This document shows, in pieces, positions 1-8,894 of a DNA stretch of 15,201 nucleotides; position 1 is the stretch's first letter; each line of letters begins with the position of its first letter. This DNA comes from a bacterium (GTDB lineage: Bacteria > Electryoneota > RPQS01). The stretch spans positions 1-15,201 of the forward strand of contig JADKHW010000045.1 of assembly GCA_016721565.1 (NCBI GenBank). Reading direction: 5' to 3'. A model generated the notes under the pieces. The model saw nothing but the letters and a program-made list of their open reading frames with translations, was not told the DNA's origin and did not search any database. A program made the translations under genes and the position numbers.

Positions 1-337
1 GACAATTGAATCACGCCTAAGGTTTGCGGCGAATTCGGATCCCGCTTTGGAGCGCTCATTTGCATATGTATTTGTAGTGCGCCAAAGTATCCCATTCTCT
101 CTTGATTCTACTCTTGCCCCGGTAGGTTTGTCCAGCTCAGATCTTAACACTTGTAACACTAAATCCTCAGACAACACAAAACCATCTAATCTTGATAGTG
201 TCTGGAGACCTGCGGCTGTGGGAAAAGTCAGGATACGCCTCGGCCAATACACCCAAGACGACTTGATTGCAAACATGGTTCGCATTCGCAGCATCAAGTT
301 TAGCATAATGAGCAAGTTCGAGAGCAGGTCTCAGCAT
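1..337 (-). pseudogene. Unrecognised protein, N-terminal part, frameshifted and cut by window edge
   Basis: Reading leftward, an ATG at 337 opens a protein-like stretch beginning MLRPALELAHYAKLDAANAN that stops near 166. From about 205 down to position 1 the reading continues in another frame (SRLDGFVLSEDLVLQVLRSE and onward) without a stop to the window edge. The two pieces together look like one soluble, helix-rich N-terminal region broken by a small indel around 185-205 (one base gained or two lost). An AGAGAAG-like weak ribosome site precedes the ATG. I do not recognise the family and see no signal peptide. A + strand frame is also open across 2-358, but its translation is less protein-like, so I treat it as the shadow. 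The gene starts 68 bp downstream of paralog A and could be cotranscribed with it. Confidence 0.4.
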
Positions 338-404
338 TGTTCTTCTCTTGTTTATTAGACAGTTGTAGCGAAGGGTCTTGTAGCATCAAGTTTGCTACCC
401 GAGT

Positions 405-1872
405 TTACCTAATATACAAAACCTTGCGACTGGTTACAAACTCACCTGCAAAGAGCTTGACGAAATAGACGCCGCTGGCGGAGTTGGGCGACCAAGAAAT
501 TGAATGGGTTCCAGCGTTGGTGTGGCCATTGAATAGCGTTGCAACCTCTTCACCGAGTGTGTTGTAGATGCTCACGCTGATGTCACTTGCGCGGGAGTTC
601 GTAGTCAATGCGGACGGTTGAATTGAAGGGGTTGGGGTAGGCCGTCAGTACAATTGAGGTGTGGAGCGGGCGCAACAGTCGAAGAATTGAGTGGCGTCTC
701 CCAACCAAACGACACAATAGAAAGCTGATCTATGAGTTGCTCGATCAGAGCAATGCGCTCTCAGTCATAAGCAACAGCTACAAGTCCTTGACTCGATACA
801 CCGGAAGAAACAGTCAGAAACTCAGAGTCCAGTGCTTCCCACAACCGTGCCGTCAGCATAAAAGGGCAATACCCGAAAGAGTCAAGTCTTGTAATGCGGA
901 TAGAATGATCATCTCGTATGGGAATCAAGAAGCCCCGTCCAAGATACGCTGAACATGCAGAGTGATTTAGCACACCTTCAAATGTCGCCTGCACTTCACA
1001 AGCATCCGAATCATGTCTAATCACTTTGTAGTGGGATAAATTGCTTGGTTCCCTAACAAAGTTGTGCAAACGACTCAGGTCCAAGCGAGAACGCCGCTAC
1101 AGAAATATCACAGCAAGCAATAGTATCTAAGGGAGAAAATTCACCTGCTGAAGAAACGAGGTATTTCGAATGCCCATTCCACGAACCAAAATTGTTAACC
1201 CAGATGTACAGAGAATCGGCATTGATGGATTGACTAAGATGCAATGGAAACGGCTGAAATCCGAAATAGAATTCTGGGAATTCCACGGACGTTAGATCTT
1301 CACCATTGACGAAAAACACAACAGGAGATTCAACCGCCTCCGTTCCCCAATTTCCGATTTGAAAAGTTCCGCCAGCACGCAAATAAAGTTGAAGAATCCG
1401 GGTCCACACTCAATAAACCTTGGCGCTCTAATCCATGAGTTAAGGGATCCAAACTGAGGGCGATACACCGTCACGCAACTCTAATATGCTGAGCGTATCC
1501 CAGCCAGACTCGTTCCAAGAACACAAATATGTCCAATGAACATGATCAGTTTCAAGTCGTACCAGTGCCAGCGGGTTTGCATCCGGATCCAGCGACACAT
1601 CTTCAAGATAGATTGAGCGAGAAGTGTCTTCATACACAACTTCAGGTTGTCTCAAAACTCCACCGTCTGTAAGCCGTATTTCAGCGTAAAGCAGTGCTTG
1701 ACGACTTCCTGCGGCCTTAGTATAGAACACGTGCGCATTACCGTCGCGATCAACCCAAACCTTTGCAAACCAATTTGATCTGGTGAATCACATGCATCAA
1801 TCACAAAGGTCCGCTCACCGGCTGCGCAGCACAAATACCCGAGCAGATAAGAAAAACAAGAATCCATCTCAT
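405..1872 (-). pseudogene. Paralog A: secreted beta-propeller-like protein with T9SS-type C-terminal domain, multiply frameshifted
   Basis: ATG at 1872, behind AAAAGGAG, begins a signal peptide (MRWILVFLICSGICA, then AQPVSGP) matching the AQP-x-GPF start of its neighbours. Fragments in alternating frames continue the protein: VWVDRDGNAHVFYTK (about 1770-1725), a tract to 1440, QIGNWGTEAVESPVVFF (near 1350-1300), RGFLIPIRDDHSIRITRL (near 930-880), then TAYPNPFNSTVRIDYELP (about 645-595) and the tail ISVSIYNTLGEEV...KVLYIR* ending at 405. I count at least seven lesions: near 1806, 1768, 1465, 1395, 1058, 668 and 590, plus an in-frame TGA at 761-763. Those at 1806, 1768 and 1058 are most simply one base lost from a T run. 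At 590, comparison with paralog C shows two bases missing. The D-x-x-G-x-hydrophobic blade motif suggests a beta-propeller (inference); the C-terminal domain implies export to the cell surface by a T9SS-like system. Either a real pseudogene or a poorly assembled intact gene of about 490 codons. Confidence 0.75.
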
Positions 1873-1879
1873 GACACCA

Positions 1880-1908
1880 TCTCCTTTTCGGGACCCACCG
1901 TTGGGAGA
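1880..1908 (-). promoter_or_regulatory. Leader element of paralog A (CGGTGGGTCCCG) between anti-SD and SD
   Basis: On the - strand, TCTCC (1908-1904) is followed by CGGTGGGTCCCG (1900-1889) and the Shine-Dalgarno GGAGA (1884-1880), eight bases before the ATG. CGG can pair with CCG around a TGGGTC loop, and TCTCC can pair with GGAGA, which would hide the ribosome site. The same 12-mer precedes paralogs C and E. The folding is my inference; pairing is short and an SD always has some complement nearby. Confidence 0.5.
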
Positions 1909-1910
1909 AA

Positions 1911-1956
1911 ATTAGAAATAAGAAATAGGAAATGCGGCACCCGCAGCGGGTGCCGC
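1911..1956 (-). terminator. Hairpin after paralog B, probable intrinsic terminator
   Basis: A perfect 10-bp GC-rich inverted repeat (GCGGCACCCG / CGGGTGCCGC, 1934-1943 and 1947-1956, loop of three) lies 10 bases after the stop of paralog B. Leftward transcription then enters a T-rich but interrupted stretch (1933-1911). It separates B from the leader of A. The tract is not a clean T run, so termination may be partial; the hairpin could also be an interspersed intergenic repeat. Confidence 0.6.
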
Positions 1957-1966
1957 CGCGATTAAA

Positions 1967-3416
1967 CTATCGAATGTACAAAATCTTCCTGCTGGCTACA
2001 AACTCACCGGAAGCGAGTTTAACGAAATAGACTCCGCTGGCAGCATCGGGTGACCAGTTCAAAGTGTGCGTTCCTGCGTTGGTGTGGCCATTGAATAGGG
2101 TTGCGACTTGTTGGCCGAGCGTGTTGAAGATGCTTACTTGAACATCGCTTGATTTTGAGAGTTCGTAGTCTATGCGGACTGTGCTGTTGAATGGGTTGGG
2201 ATAAGTGGACAGGGAGAAGTCATTCGGCAATGCATAACTCCCTTCACCTACCGGAAGTACATCTTGCCAATTTGTCGAAACATACTGAACTCGCTTGATG
2301 CTAGGACTATTGAGATTGACTTCACCATAATAGATATAGACATGTCCGAACGTATCGGCCGTTACTTTTGCCCACTCAAACTGATACTCACCGTCCACCA
2401 TGCAACCGTTCCGGCAGCAGAAGATACATTGCCATTGTTGTCGATCTTCACCAGTCGAATCTGCGTCGGTGAAAAGTCAATCGCAGCCAGCCTCGATTCT
2501 GCGCGCGGCAGATTTGAAGCGGCTCGAAGTCAGATGGCAATGATACACGAATAACGGCGCCGCGCCGCTCACAATGTCTCTATTCACAACCAGCAGGGTA
2601 TCACTAACCTTTCCGAGCAATCTGAACTGGGGGCCCCAGAGCCACTCGAGATCAATGACGTTTGCGAAGCGATTCTCATTGTCAATCGAGTACATCGCCT
2701 CATGCATTTCTGTGTGTCTTCCAACAAGATTGAGACTAGAAGCATAGCTCAAATAGCTGTCAATGACCACAAAGGAGTCCGCAGTAATAGGGCATACTGC
2801 GGATGTGAATGGACGGGCTACATGGATCGTGTCGGACTGCTGAAGCCAAGTTTCCTGATACCCAAGTCCGAAGTTTTTGATCCAGCCGCAATATCTGGAA
2901 GGAGCACCATCTACTCCAGTTCCAGATGCAAGAATAGTAACACTCCAGATGCCGTTGCCAAGCGAGACAAGAGTCCGTGTGTGTCCCCCTCCAATCCCAC
3001 CTGATAACGAACAGATACCATCGACCGAGATTTGCCCGTTCCAAAGTAGTGTTTCCAAAGTAGTATCTTAGATCAACGGAAGAGAAATAGACCTCGGCCG
3101 CCCAATAGTCGTGGTCCGCTTTTACATCTCTAAGCACTGAATACTGATCCACCGCGAATTGAACTTGCTCGTCGGACGAGAACTGACGCCAGGGCAAGAT
3201 ATAGTCGCGATATATGAACTCTCTTTGGTTGCCGAGACGTTTCAAATAGAAGAGTTTGGCTGTCGTTTGACTTCGAATATAGAAGACAGGCTCTCCAACG
3301 ATGGCACTACTATAATCCGTGTAAAGGTGAAATGGGCCTTCTGCAGGCTGGCTGAAACAGGCGGTTGTGAGGAGCAAACATGCAAACCAACATAGGAAGT
3401 AATCGCGCCTTGACAC
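1967..3416 (-). pseudogene. Paralog B: secreted protein with T9SS-type C-terminal domain, frameshifted
   Basis: The signal peptide reads FLCWFACLLLTTACFSQ followed by PAEGPFHLY, matching the family start. The protein continues in this frame to about 3050, shifts to a frame that runs to 2477 (contains SLSGGIGGGHTRTLVSLGNG), shifts again near 2485 (AIDFSPTQIRLVKIDNNGN) and near 2397 (GEYQFEWAKVTADTFGHVYI), and ends with STYPNPFNSTVRIDYEL...RKILYIR at 1967. The lesion near 3047 fits TTTT to TTT and the one near 2397 fits GGG to GG. The start is uncertain: a GTG at 3416 is in frame, but alignment with paralog C suggests the original ATG was at about 3396, spoiled by loss of TG (ATGTGTTGG to ATGTTGG). 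It begins 22 bp after the stop of C, so C-B is likely one transcript. Predicted exported surface protein; substrate unknown. Confidence 0.72.
3039..3064. repeat. Direct repeat, 12 bp, period 14
   Basis: TTCCAAAGTAGT occurs at 3039-3050 and again at 3053-3064, inside paralog B exactly where its reading frame breaks. It may be a small tandem duplication or simply a slippage site. Confidence 0.7.
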
Positions 3417-4065
3417 CCGCCGAATTAGTCTTGGTGAATTATCGAACATACAATATTTTCTGGCTGGATACGAAATCGTCAGAAAAAGCTTAACGAAATA
3501 GACACCGCTGGCGGCGTTGGGTGACCAACTTAGCGTGTGGGTTCCTGCGTTGGCTCGGCCATCGAATAGTGTTGTGACCTCTTCACCAAGGGTGTTGTAG
3601 ATGCTCACGCGGGCATCACTTGCATGCGGGAGTTCGTAGTCTATGCGAACGCTCGAATTAAATGGGTTTGGGTAGGTGGTGATGGAAAATGATTGCGGTA
3701 CAGGTGCAGTTGCATCGCGTGCATCGAGCGGCGTCAGCCAATCACATGATGCAAGCCAGAGTCTGTCCGTGCCGGGTTGGAATTGTGATCACCCCAAACG
3801 GCGCAGATTAGTCCTTGCGAAGAGACACCGCCGATGCATGCTCGATGTTTATGTGGTCGGTGCCATCGCGCCAACCAATTGTGCCGATAGGCGATGCAAG
3901 ATTTGCTTCGATGTCAACACGCACTAACTCAACATGTTCGTAGTCAAACGTAGGGATGACAAAGCCGTGGCTTTCATAAACGGAAGCGGACGTGGGATCC
4001 TGATTGCAATATACTACGCTTAGCTCCGAACACCCTTCACCAGTAAATTGATAGAAAGCAATGCA

Positions 4066-4073
4066 GGGGGGGG
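4066..4073. repeat. Homopolymer of eight G (C8 on coding strand)
   Basis: Longest homopolymer noticed in the window, inside paralog C, coding for C-T-P-P-C. The reading frame is the same on both sides, so as written it is not the cause of a break. Such tracts slip easily in replication and are often miscounted in sequencing. Confidence 0.85.
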
Positions 4074-4735
4074 TACATCGAAATGCGGCGGAGGCCTGAA
4101 TAAACGAGTCTTCACCGGTACGTATGCCGGCCAATTCGCCGTACTGGCAATCATAGGATGTAATAACCGAGTGTGAACCGTCGCGACTGACGGCGAGTCG
4201 AGTGTTGAAATACTGGTAACTCATTACCCACAGGTGCAGCGAATCCGGAGAGTAGGAATTCGCACGAATTGAAGATGGCCACGAAAATCCCTCGGCATCC
4301 CAAAGCGGATAGACGTTGTAGTTATCTCCACTCTCGAAGAAGCAGACGATTGGAATAGAATACGGCTCAGGAAAGCCGGGACAAGCGTATCCTGTTTCGC
4401 TGGTGACGATTTGTACCATGCCGGACGACGCGAGGACGATGCGGGAGCCGGTGAAGGTACTGTGCGACAGTCCGCAGGGTAGCGAGAAATACTCGCTTAC
4501 TTCGGCAATGACCGTCGCGGACCATGTGTTATTCGTTCGGCGAATTACTTGCAGTCGATGCAGGATGCCTTGAGTGGTTACAGCAACCACAATTGGCATA
4601 AAATTCTCATCGAGTGCGACGTCTCCCGCGTATGGAGAATGAATCGGGTTCGAAAATCACTTGAGGATCGGTGATAATCTCGCCGTCTTCAGGACGAACG
4701 CTCACATAAAAGAGTGAATAGGTAGTATAGTCTGT

Positions 4736-4756
4736 TTGCATATACACTATATGCAA
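4736..4756. repeat. Perfect 9-bp inverted repeat with 3-base spacer
   Basis: TTGCATATA and TATATGCAA flank CAC. It lies within the coding part of paralog C at the place where the frame changes (between AYSVYA and TTYSLFYVSV). The hairpin is AT-rich and not followed by a T run, so it is not a terminator. Confidence 0.8.
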
Positions 4757-4897
4757 TGCCATTTTCATCCACAACGACTTTGGCGTCGCTGATGTGAAGT
4801 TGGCCCCCAACCGAGGTGATTTGAAACGGACCATCGGGTTGAGCAAAACAGGTACTTACATAAATAAGTGCAATAATAAACCAACACATGACACCAT

Positions 4898-4923
4898 CTC
4901 CTCTCGGGACCCACCGAAAAGGG
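4898..4923 (-). promoter_or_regulatory. Leader element of paralog C (CGGTGGGTCCCG) overlapping SD hairpin
   Basis: The 12-mer is at 4916-4905. On the - strand CCCTTTTCGG (4923-4914) can pair with CCGAGAGGAG (4907-4898) around the TGGGTC loop: eight consecutive pairs including two G-T wobbles, one mismatch, one more pair. This would bury the GAGGAG ribosome site. From the 12-mer to the ATG the sequence is almost identical to the leader of paralog A, including GGAGATGGTGTCATG. Function is inferred. Confidence 0.55.
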
Positions 4924-4927
4924 AATC

Positions 4928-4967
4928 AAAAAAAGTAGCAAGGGGACAAGCAGATACCTGTCCCCTT
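4928..4967 (-). terminator. Intrinsic terminator of the receptor operon
   Basis: A 9-bp stem AAGGGGACA / TGTCCCCTT (arms 4959-4967 and 4940-4948, loop of ten) begins 13 bases past the receptor stop codon. Reading leftward it is followed within five bases by seven T (4934-4928). Classic stem plus T-run, oriented for the - strand. It ends the E-D-receptor unit and isolates it from paralog C. Confidence 0.85.
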
Positions 4968-4979
4968 ACTAATGTGCTT

Positions 4980-7370
4980 CTACAGATTGGCGCGCAAGCT
5001 TACGATTAAGTTGCGGCCGGGTGCGCTGACGCCTGATGCATAGGGGCGATAGTGCAGGTCCATGATGTTTTCGAGTGCGGCGACGACTTCGAGATGCTCG
5101 ACGACTTTTACGTTGCCGCGCAGATTAAGTGTCCACCATGAGGGCACGCCGTCGGGAGTGTAAGCGGAGACTTCACCGCCGGAAATCGGCATGTCGTGCT
5201 CTTGCTTCCAATTGTTGTAACGTGCGAATAGTTCACCTGCCCACTGCTTGGCTTCGTAGATGACGCTCGTTTGTCCGAAGAGCGGCGGCACGGGGCGAAG
5301 AGGCAGATCGCTCTCGGTGTCGTGACCCGCGCCGTAGGAAAGAGATGTGGAGGCGGTTACATGATCTGTGACGTGCGCTTTGACGCGGAAATCAAATCCG
5401 GTGACATAGGCTTCACCGAGGTTTTGCAGTGACTTTACCTTCGCCATTGAGCCGTCGTACAAAACGGAGTCTTGTCCGTTGAATTGCGAATCACGCACGA
5501 GCACGGCGTCTTGCAGCAACGAATAGTAACCTGTGATGCCGGTGCTGAAACGACCGAACGTGCGATCTACGCCGAGTTCGCCGTTGTAAGAATACTCAGA
5601 ACTTAAGTCCGGATTCGGGAAGATGACCACACCGTCACCGGTTTCAAATATTTTACCAACGTCATCCACGTTGGGTGCGCGGAAGCCGCTGGACAGCACG
5701 CCGCGCACTTGCCATGACGACACGGAACATACCGCGCCAAGGCTTGCTGTGGGTGCGCCGCTGTTGTATTTGATTTCATCGAACGGGAAGCTGTAAAACG
5801 ATTTGTCGTCAAACTTCGCCTTCAACATATTTTGCGTGTAACGGAGGCCAGCGGTCATTACGATGTTGGATGATACGGGTGCGCGCCAGCCGCCGTAAGC
5901 CGCAAGCATCGTGGTGTTGCTGCCGCCGTCGGGAAAGCGTGTCGATTGCGGACCGACTTCGCCTGTCACGATGTTCGTGGTCTGCGCGCTGGATTTTACG
6001 TCGTTGAAAACGGCCTCGGCACCATAGAACAATTTACCTGCTCCCAATTCGCGGCCCATATCGGCGTTAAGTGAAATCACGCTGACGTCTTCGGTGCGGT
6101 CGTTGCGGTTGTCGTTGTCGCGTGAGCGGTCGTGGCGGCTCTCTTGATAGTCTTGATGCGCGACTGTGAATTCAGCGTCGTCATAAAGCTTTCCGCCTGC
6201 GGACGAATTGACAGAGATGCGGTTCATCAAGAGTTCCTGCGGACCGTAGTACCATTCGGCGTAACGCAATGCGCCGTTGCGGTATTGTTCGAGACGGTCG
6301 TAGCGCGGAATGTTGGAGCTTGTGGTGTAGATCAGCGCGTAGGTGGCGTTCAGGTGCGAATTGTGCCAATAGCGCACTTTACCGAGAATGTTGGATTGCG
6401 TGTAACCTGTAAAACGCTGAATGCTCGTGTTGTCGTTGTGCACGATGATGTCTTCACCGTTTTGACGCTCGACGTATTCACGGCGGCGACCGTATTCGGG
6501 ATAGGCGTCACTCAGTACGCGGCCTGAACGTAAATCCCCGAAATCGCTGTAGGTGAAGTTGCCGAGGAAGGCCCACTTCTGTAAGCCATATTCAATCGTG
6601 CCGCCTGCGGTTTGCTCTTCGTTAGCGGTGGCGTAGCGTGTGAAAGCTTTGGCGTTGACCTTCGCGTTTTTCATCAGCGAGGGCAGCGGTTCAAACGTGT
6701 TGAAGACCATCACGCCGCCCATCGCGTCGCTGCCGTACTGCACGGAGCCGGGGCCGAATAAAATATCTGCCGAGCCGAGCGCGTTCGCATCCACTTGAAT
6801 GGAGTTTTGCAAATTGCCTGCTCGATAGATGGCGTTGTTCATGCGCACGCCGTCCATCACGAGAAGGACTTGATTGGCGGTAAAGCCGCGAATCATCGGC
6901 GAGCCGCCGCCGTATTGACTGCGTTGCACGAACACGCCGCCGCTTTCGAGCATCTCTCCGGCAGTACGCGGCTGTTGAAACTCGATTTGTTTGGCGGTGA
7001 CTTCGGAGGTTGCTTGCGCGATTTGCGCACGATCGTTGCCGAAGCGATAGCCTTTTACGACAACTTCATCGGACGTGTAACTCACACGCTCGAGGGCGAT
7101 GGTGAAATTCTCCTGCTCGATTTGCGCTTTGGTCAGCACGCGGCGCACATAATCGGGGTGGAAGAAGATCATCTGCTGTTTGTCTGTGAAACGGCCGATA
7201 TCGAACGCGCCGGATTCATCGGTTTGTTCGACGATCAGTTGGGCTTCATCGTAAACCCACATTCCGGCGATTGGTTCGTTGTTGTCGGCACGAACCACGG
7301 TGACGGGTTTGGTTTGGGCAAAAGCGGTTGCAAAAACAAAGAGGCAAACGAGCGCAAGCAATCGGTGCAT
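4980..7370 (-). CDS. TonB-dependent outer-membrane receptor (heme/siderophore-type)
   Basis: Intact 796-residue protein. Residues 1-18 are a signal peptide ending ATAFA. About 20-98 is a carboxypeptidase-regulatory-like beta-sandwich (PIAGMWVYDE, DESGAFDIG). DEVVVKGYR near 101-109 resembles a TonB box. A plug domain follows at about 115-235 (GGGSPMIRGF, QVLLVMDGVRMNNAIYRAG, ADILFGPGSVQYGSDAMGGV), and the remainder is the 22-strand-type barrel. FRAP (563-566) and NPDL (586-589) match the FRAP/NPNL boxes of the hemoglobin/heme receptor family, but no histidine lies between them, unlike classical heme receptors, so the substrate is open. It should import a metal complex or similar ligand using the proton motive force via TonB-ExbBD, none of which is in the window. 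ATG at 7370 follows GGGAG by eight bases and lies 16 bp after paralog D, so cotranscription with E and D is likely. Confidence 0.93.
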   Translation of the reverse strand: MHRLLALVCLFVFATAFAQTKPVTVVRADNNEPIAGMWVYDEAQLIVEQTDESGAFDIGRFTDKQQMIFFHPDYVRRVLTKAQIEQENFTIALERVSYTSDEVVVKGYRFGNDRAQIAQATSEVTAKQIEFQQPRTAGEMLESGGVFVQRSQYGGGSPMIRGFTANQVLLVMDGVRMNNAIYRAGNLQNSIQVDANALGSADILFGPGSVQYGSDAMGGVMVFNTFEPLPSLMKNAKVNAKAFTRYATANEEQTAGGTIEYGLQKWAFLGNFTYSDFGDLRSGRVLSDAYPEYGRRREYVERQNGEDIIVHNDNTSIQRFTGYTQSNILGKVRYWHNSHLNATYALIYTTSSNIPRYDRLEQYRNGALRYAEWYYGPQELLMNRISVNSSAGGKLYDDAEFTVAHQDYQESRHDRSRDNDNRNDRTEDVSVISLNADMGRELGAGKLFYGAEAVFNDVKSSAQTTNIVTGEVGPQSTRFPDGGSNTTMLAAYGGWRAPVSSNIVMTAGLRYTQNMLKAKFDDKSFYSFPFDEIKYNSGAPTASLGAVCSVSSWQVRGVLSSGFRAPNVDDVGKIFETGDGVVIFPNPDLSSEYSYNGELGVDRTFGRFSTGITGYYSLLQDAVLVRDSQFNGQDSVLYDGSMAKVKSLQNLGEAYVTGFDFRVKAHVTDHVTASTSLSYGAGHDTESDLPLRPVPPLFGQTSVIYEAKQWAGELFARYNNWKQEHDMPISGGEVSAYTPDGVPSWWTLNLRGNVKVVEHLEVVAALENIMDLHYRPYASGVSAPGRNLIVSLRANL

Positions 7371-7386
7371 TTCGGGAACTCCCAGT

Positions 7387-8884
7387 TCACTTGAGATAAA
7401 GGATTTTGTGAGTGGCGTTAGCCAAAGGTGCTTCGAGGTTCAGAAAGTAAACTCCGCTGGCAAGGTTTTCCGGTGACCAGTGAAGTTCCGTGCTTCCGGC
7501 GGGGGCAAAGTCGTCAAATAGGGTGGCCACGACACGACCTTGCAAGTCATATGCCGTCAGTTTGGCATGTCCGGCTTGCGGGAGGTCATATTTGATTGTG
7601 ACGGTGCTGTTGAAGGGGTTGGGGTAGCTTGAGAGAGAAATTTCGTGCGGAAGGGCGGGTAGCTCTTCATTAGGTGTATCGAGAAACTCGTGCCAATCCG
7701 TCCAGGCAATCCACATCGTGCGTGGGCCGTCGTTCCAATCGCTGACCTCGCTCCACACGACCACTACTTTGCCGTCGTCGGTGATGGTGACATCCGCATC
7801 AGCAATGTTTGTGCCGAGGTTGCTCTCGTAAATCACACCGACAGGTTGAACAGCTTGGCCGGTTGTGTCAATGCGCGCGAGCAGCAGATTGTTCGGAAGA
7901 ATTTGTAACACGGCGAAACCGTAGTTGCGGTGGAAGAAAGGTGGAGGATATTATCAGTAAATGAGGGAATCTCGGTTAAGAAAGCGCACCCACCAGTCGC
8001 ATCAATTTCATAAATCCGGTTTTCGAATACAGTCAAATACTGATCTGAATTGGTGCGCACCAGCAATGGTCGCGACTCAGTTTCAGGCAAACACAAAAGA
8101 GGATACATCGTTGGTTGTTCCGAACCATTCAGCGTAACGACTCCGCACTCGCCAAAACTTCGGCTTAACAAAACAAGCGAGCCATCAACATCAGATATGC
8201 CAGTTGTCCATTGTGGACCAAACTCAACGGCACAACTTTCGTCACAATAATCAAAAGTAGTGTCAAGAGAAAAGTCGGAGTCAAATTGATGGACAACAAC
8301 GTACGCCCAAGGCTCGCCAAAAGTACCAATAGTAACACAACCTGAAAAAGGGAAGTTAATGTATAACCATTTTGCGACTTTGAGATTGTCTGCTCTCTGA
8401 GATGTCCCATAGCGCATTCGTAACGCCCCAGCGTATCCGCGTGAAGAGTCAGTTCGTTAATTTGTTCACCGCTACCCAAGAACAGTGATGTTTGAATGTA
8501 ATTATTCACGAGGAAGTAGCCAGTTTCCTCGTTAAATTCATCGACGCTATACACGGCGATAGACCAGTTACCTGAAGCGTCGGCGTACACATCCTCAATG
8601 TTCCGATTCCATGAATTAGCTGGAGCTAGTTCGTCAACTTCTGTGCTCGGCAATCCTGTTCCAAGGTAAAAGGGGATTCGCTCGATCATCGCATCATTAT
8701 CCCACATTTGTGCCAATCCATTTGGCACTATAGACATGAAGACCTCGCATGTATCGTTGTGCACTGCAAGTTGGATATCGTGAACGCGATACCCGGAATC
8801 CACACTGGTTACAATGTACGGCCCAATAACGGGCTGCGCAATCGCATTTCCGATGACGAGTAGCAAGCAGAAAAGAGTTTTCAT
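7387..8884 (-). pseudogene. Paralog D: secreted protein with T9SS-type C-terminal domain, two frameshifts
   Basis: ATG at 8884 follows AAGGA and begins a signal peptide (MKTLFCLLLVIGNAIA, then QPVIGPY). The frame holds to about 8350, where CCCTTTTTCAGG needs one more T to pass from TLTSLF into SGCVTIGTFGEP. It holds again to about 7945, where one C appears missing before PFFHRNYGFAVLQI, a segment closely matching FFHPNYGFATLQV of paralog E. The last frame contains ADADVTITDDGKVVVVWSE, LSSYPNPFNSTVTIKYDL and the sorting-type tail GVYFLNLEAPLANATHKILYLK-like end. With two single-base corrections it would be a full-length protein of about 499 residues, so this is the most easily rescued broken member. 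It starts 10 bp after E and ends 16 bp before the receptor. Likely a surface-exposed propeller-like protein; ligand unknown. Confidence 0.8.
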
Positions 8885-8894
8885 ATTCTGTTCC

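Larger units (their letters stand above)
3439..4889 (-). pseudogene. Paralog C: secreted beta-propeller-like protein with T9SS-type C-terminal domain, frameshifted
   Basis: ATG at 4889 behind GAGGAG starts a clear signal peptide (MCWFIIALIYVSTCFA, then QPDGPF). A blade-like motif (DAKVVVDENGIAYSVY) follows. The frame breaks near 4745 and near 4628, then stays open for 263 codons (4599-3808). It breaks again near 3814 and 3760, where the protein continues GLICAVWGDHNSNPARTD and LWLASCDWLTPLDARDA, and reaches TTYPNPFNSSVRIDYELPHA and SIYNTLGEEV. A last break near 3485 (AAGCTTTTT, five T where six would restore frame) is followed by KILYVR* ending at 3439. The restored length would be about 480 residues, like the intact paralog E. 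It carries the leader element and follows the receptor terminator, so it heads its own unit. Role unknown; surface export is inferred from the terminal domain. Confidence 0.77.

Noticed and set aside
2..358. + strand frame open for 119 codons from the left edge
   Set aside because: Its translation is low in protein-like features and it lies opposite a better - strand reading with a start codon and ribosome site; probably a shadow.
4736..4756. Recombinase or operator site
   Set aside because: It is inside a coding region at a frame break and no recombinase or regulator gene is nearby.
6795..7394. + strand 199-codon ORF opposite the receptor N terminus
   Set aside because: Antisense of the signal peptide and plug of the receptor; no independent evidence.
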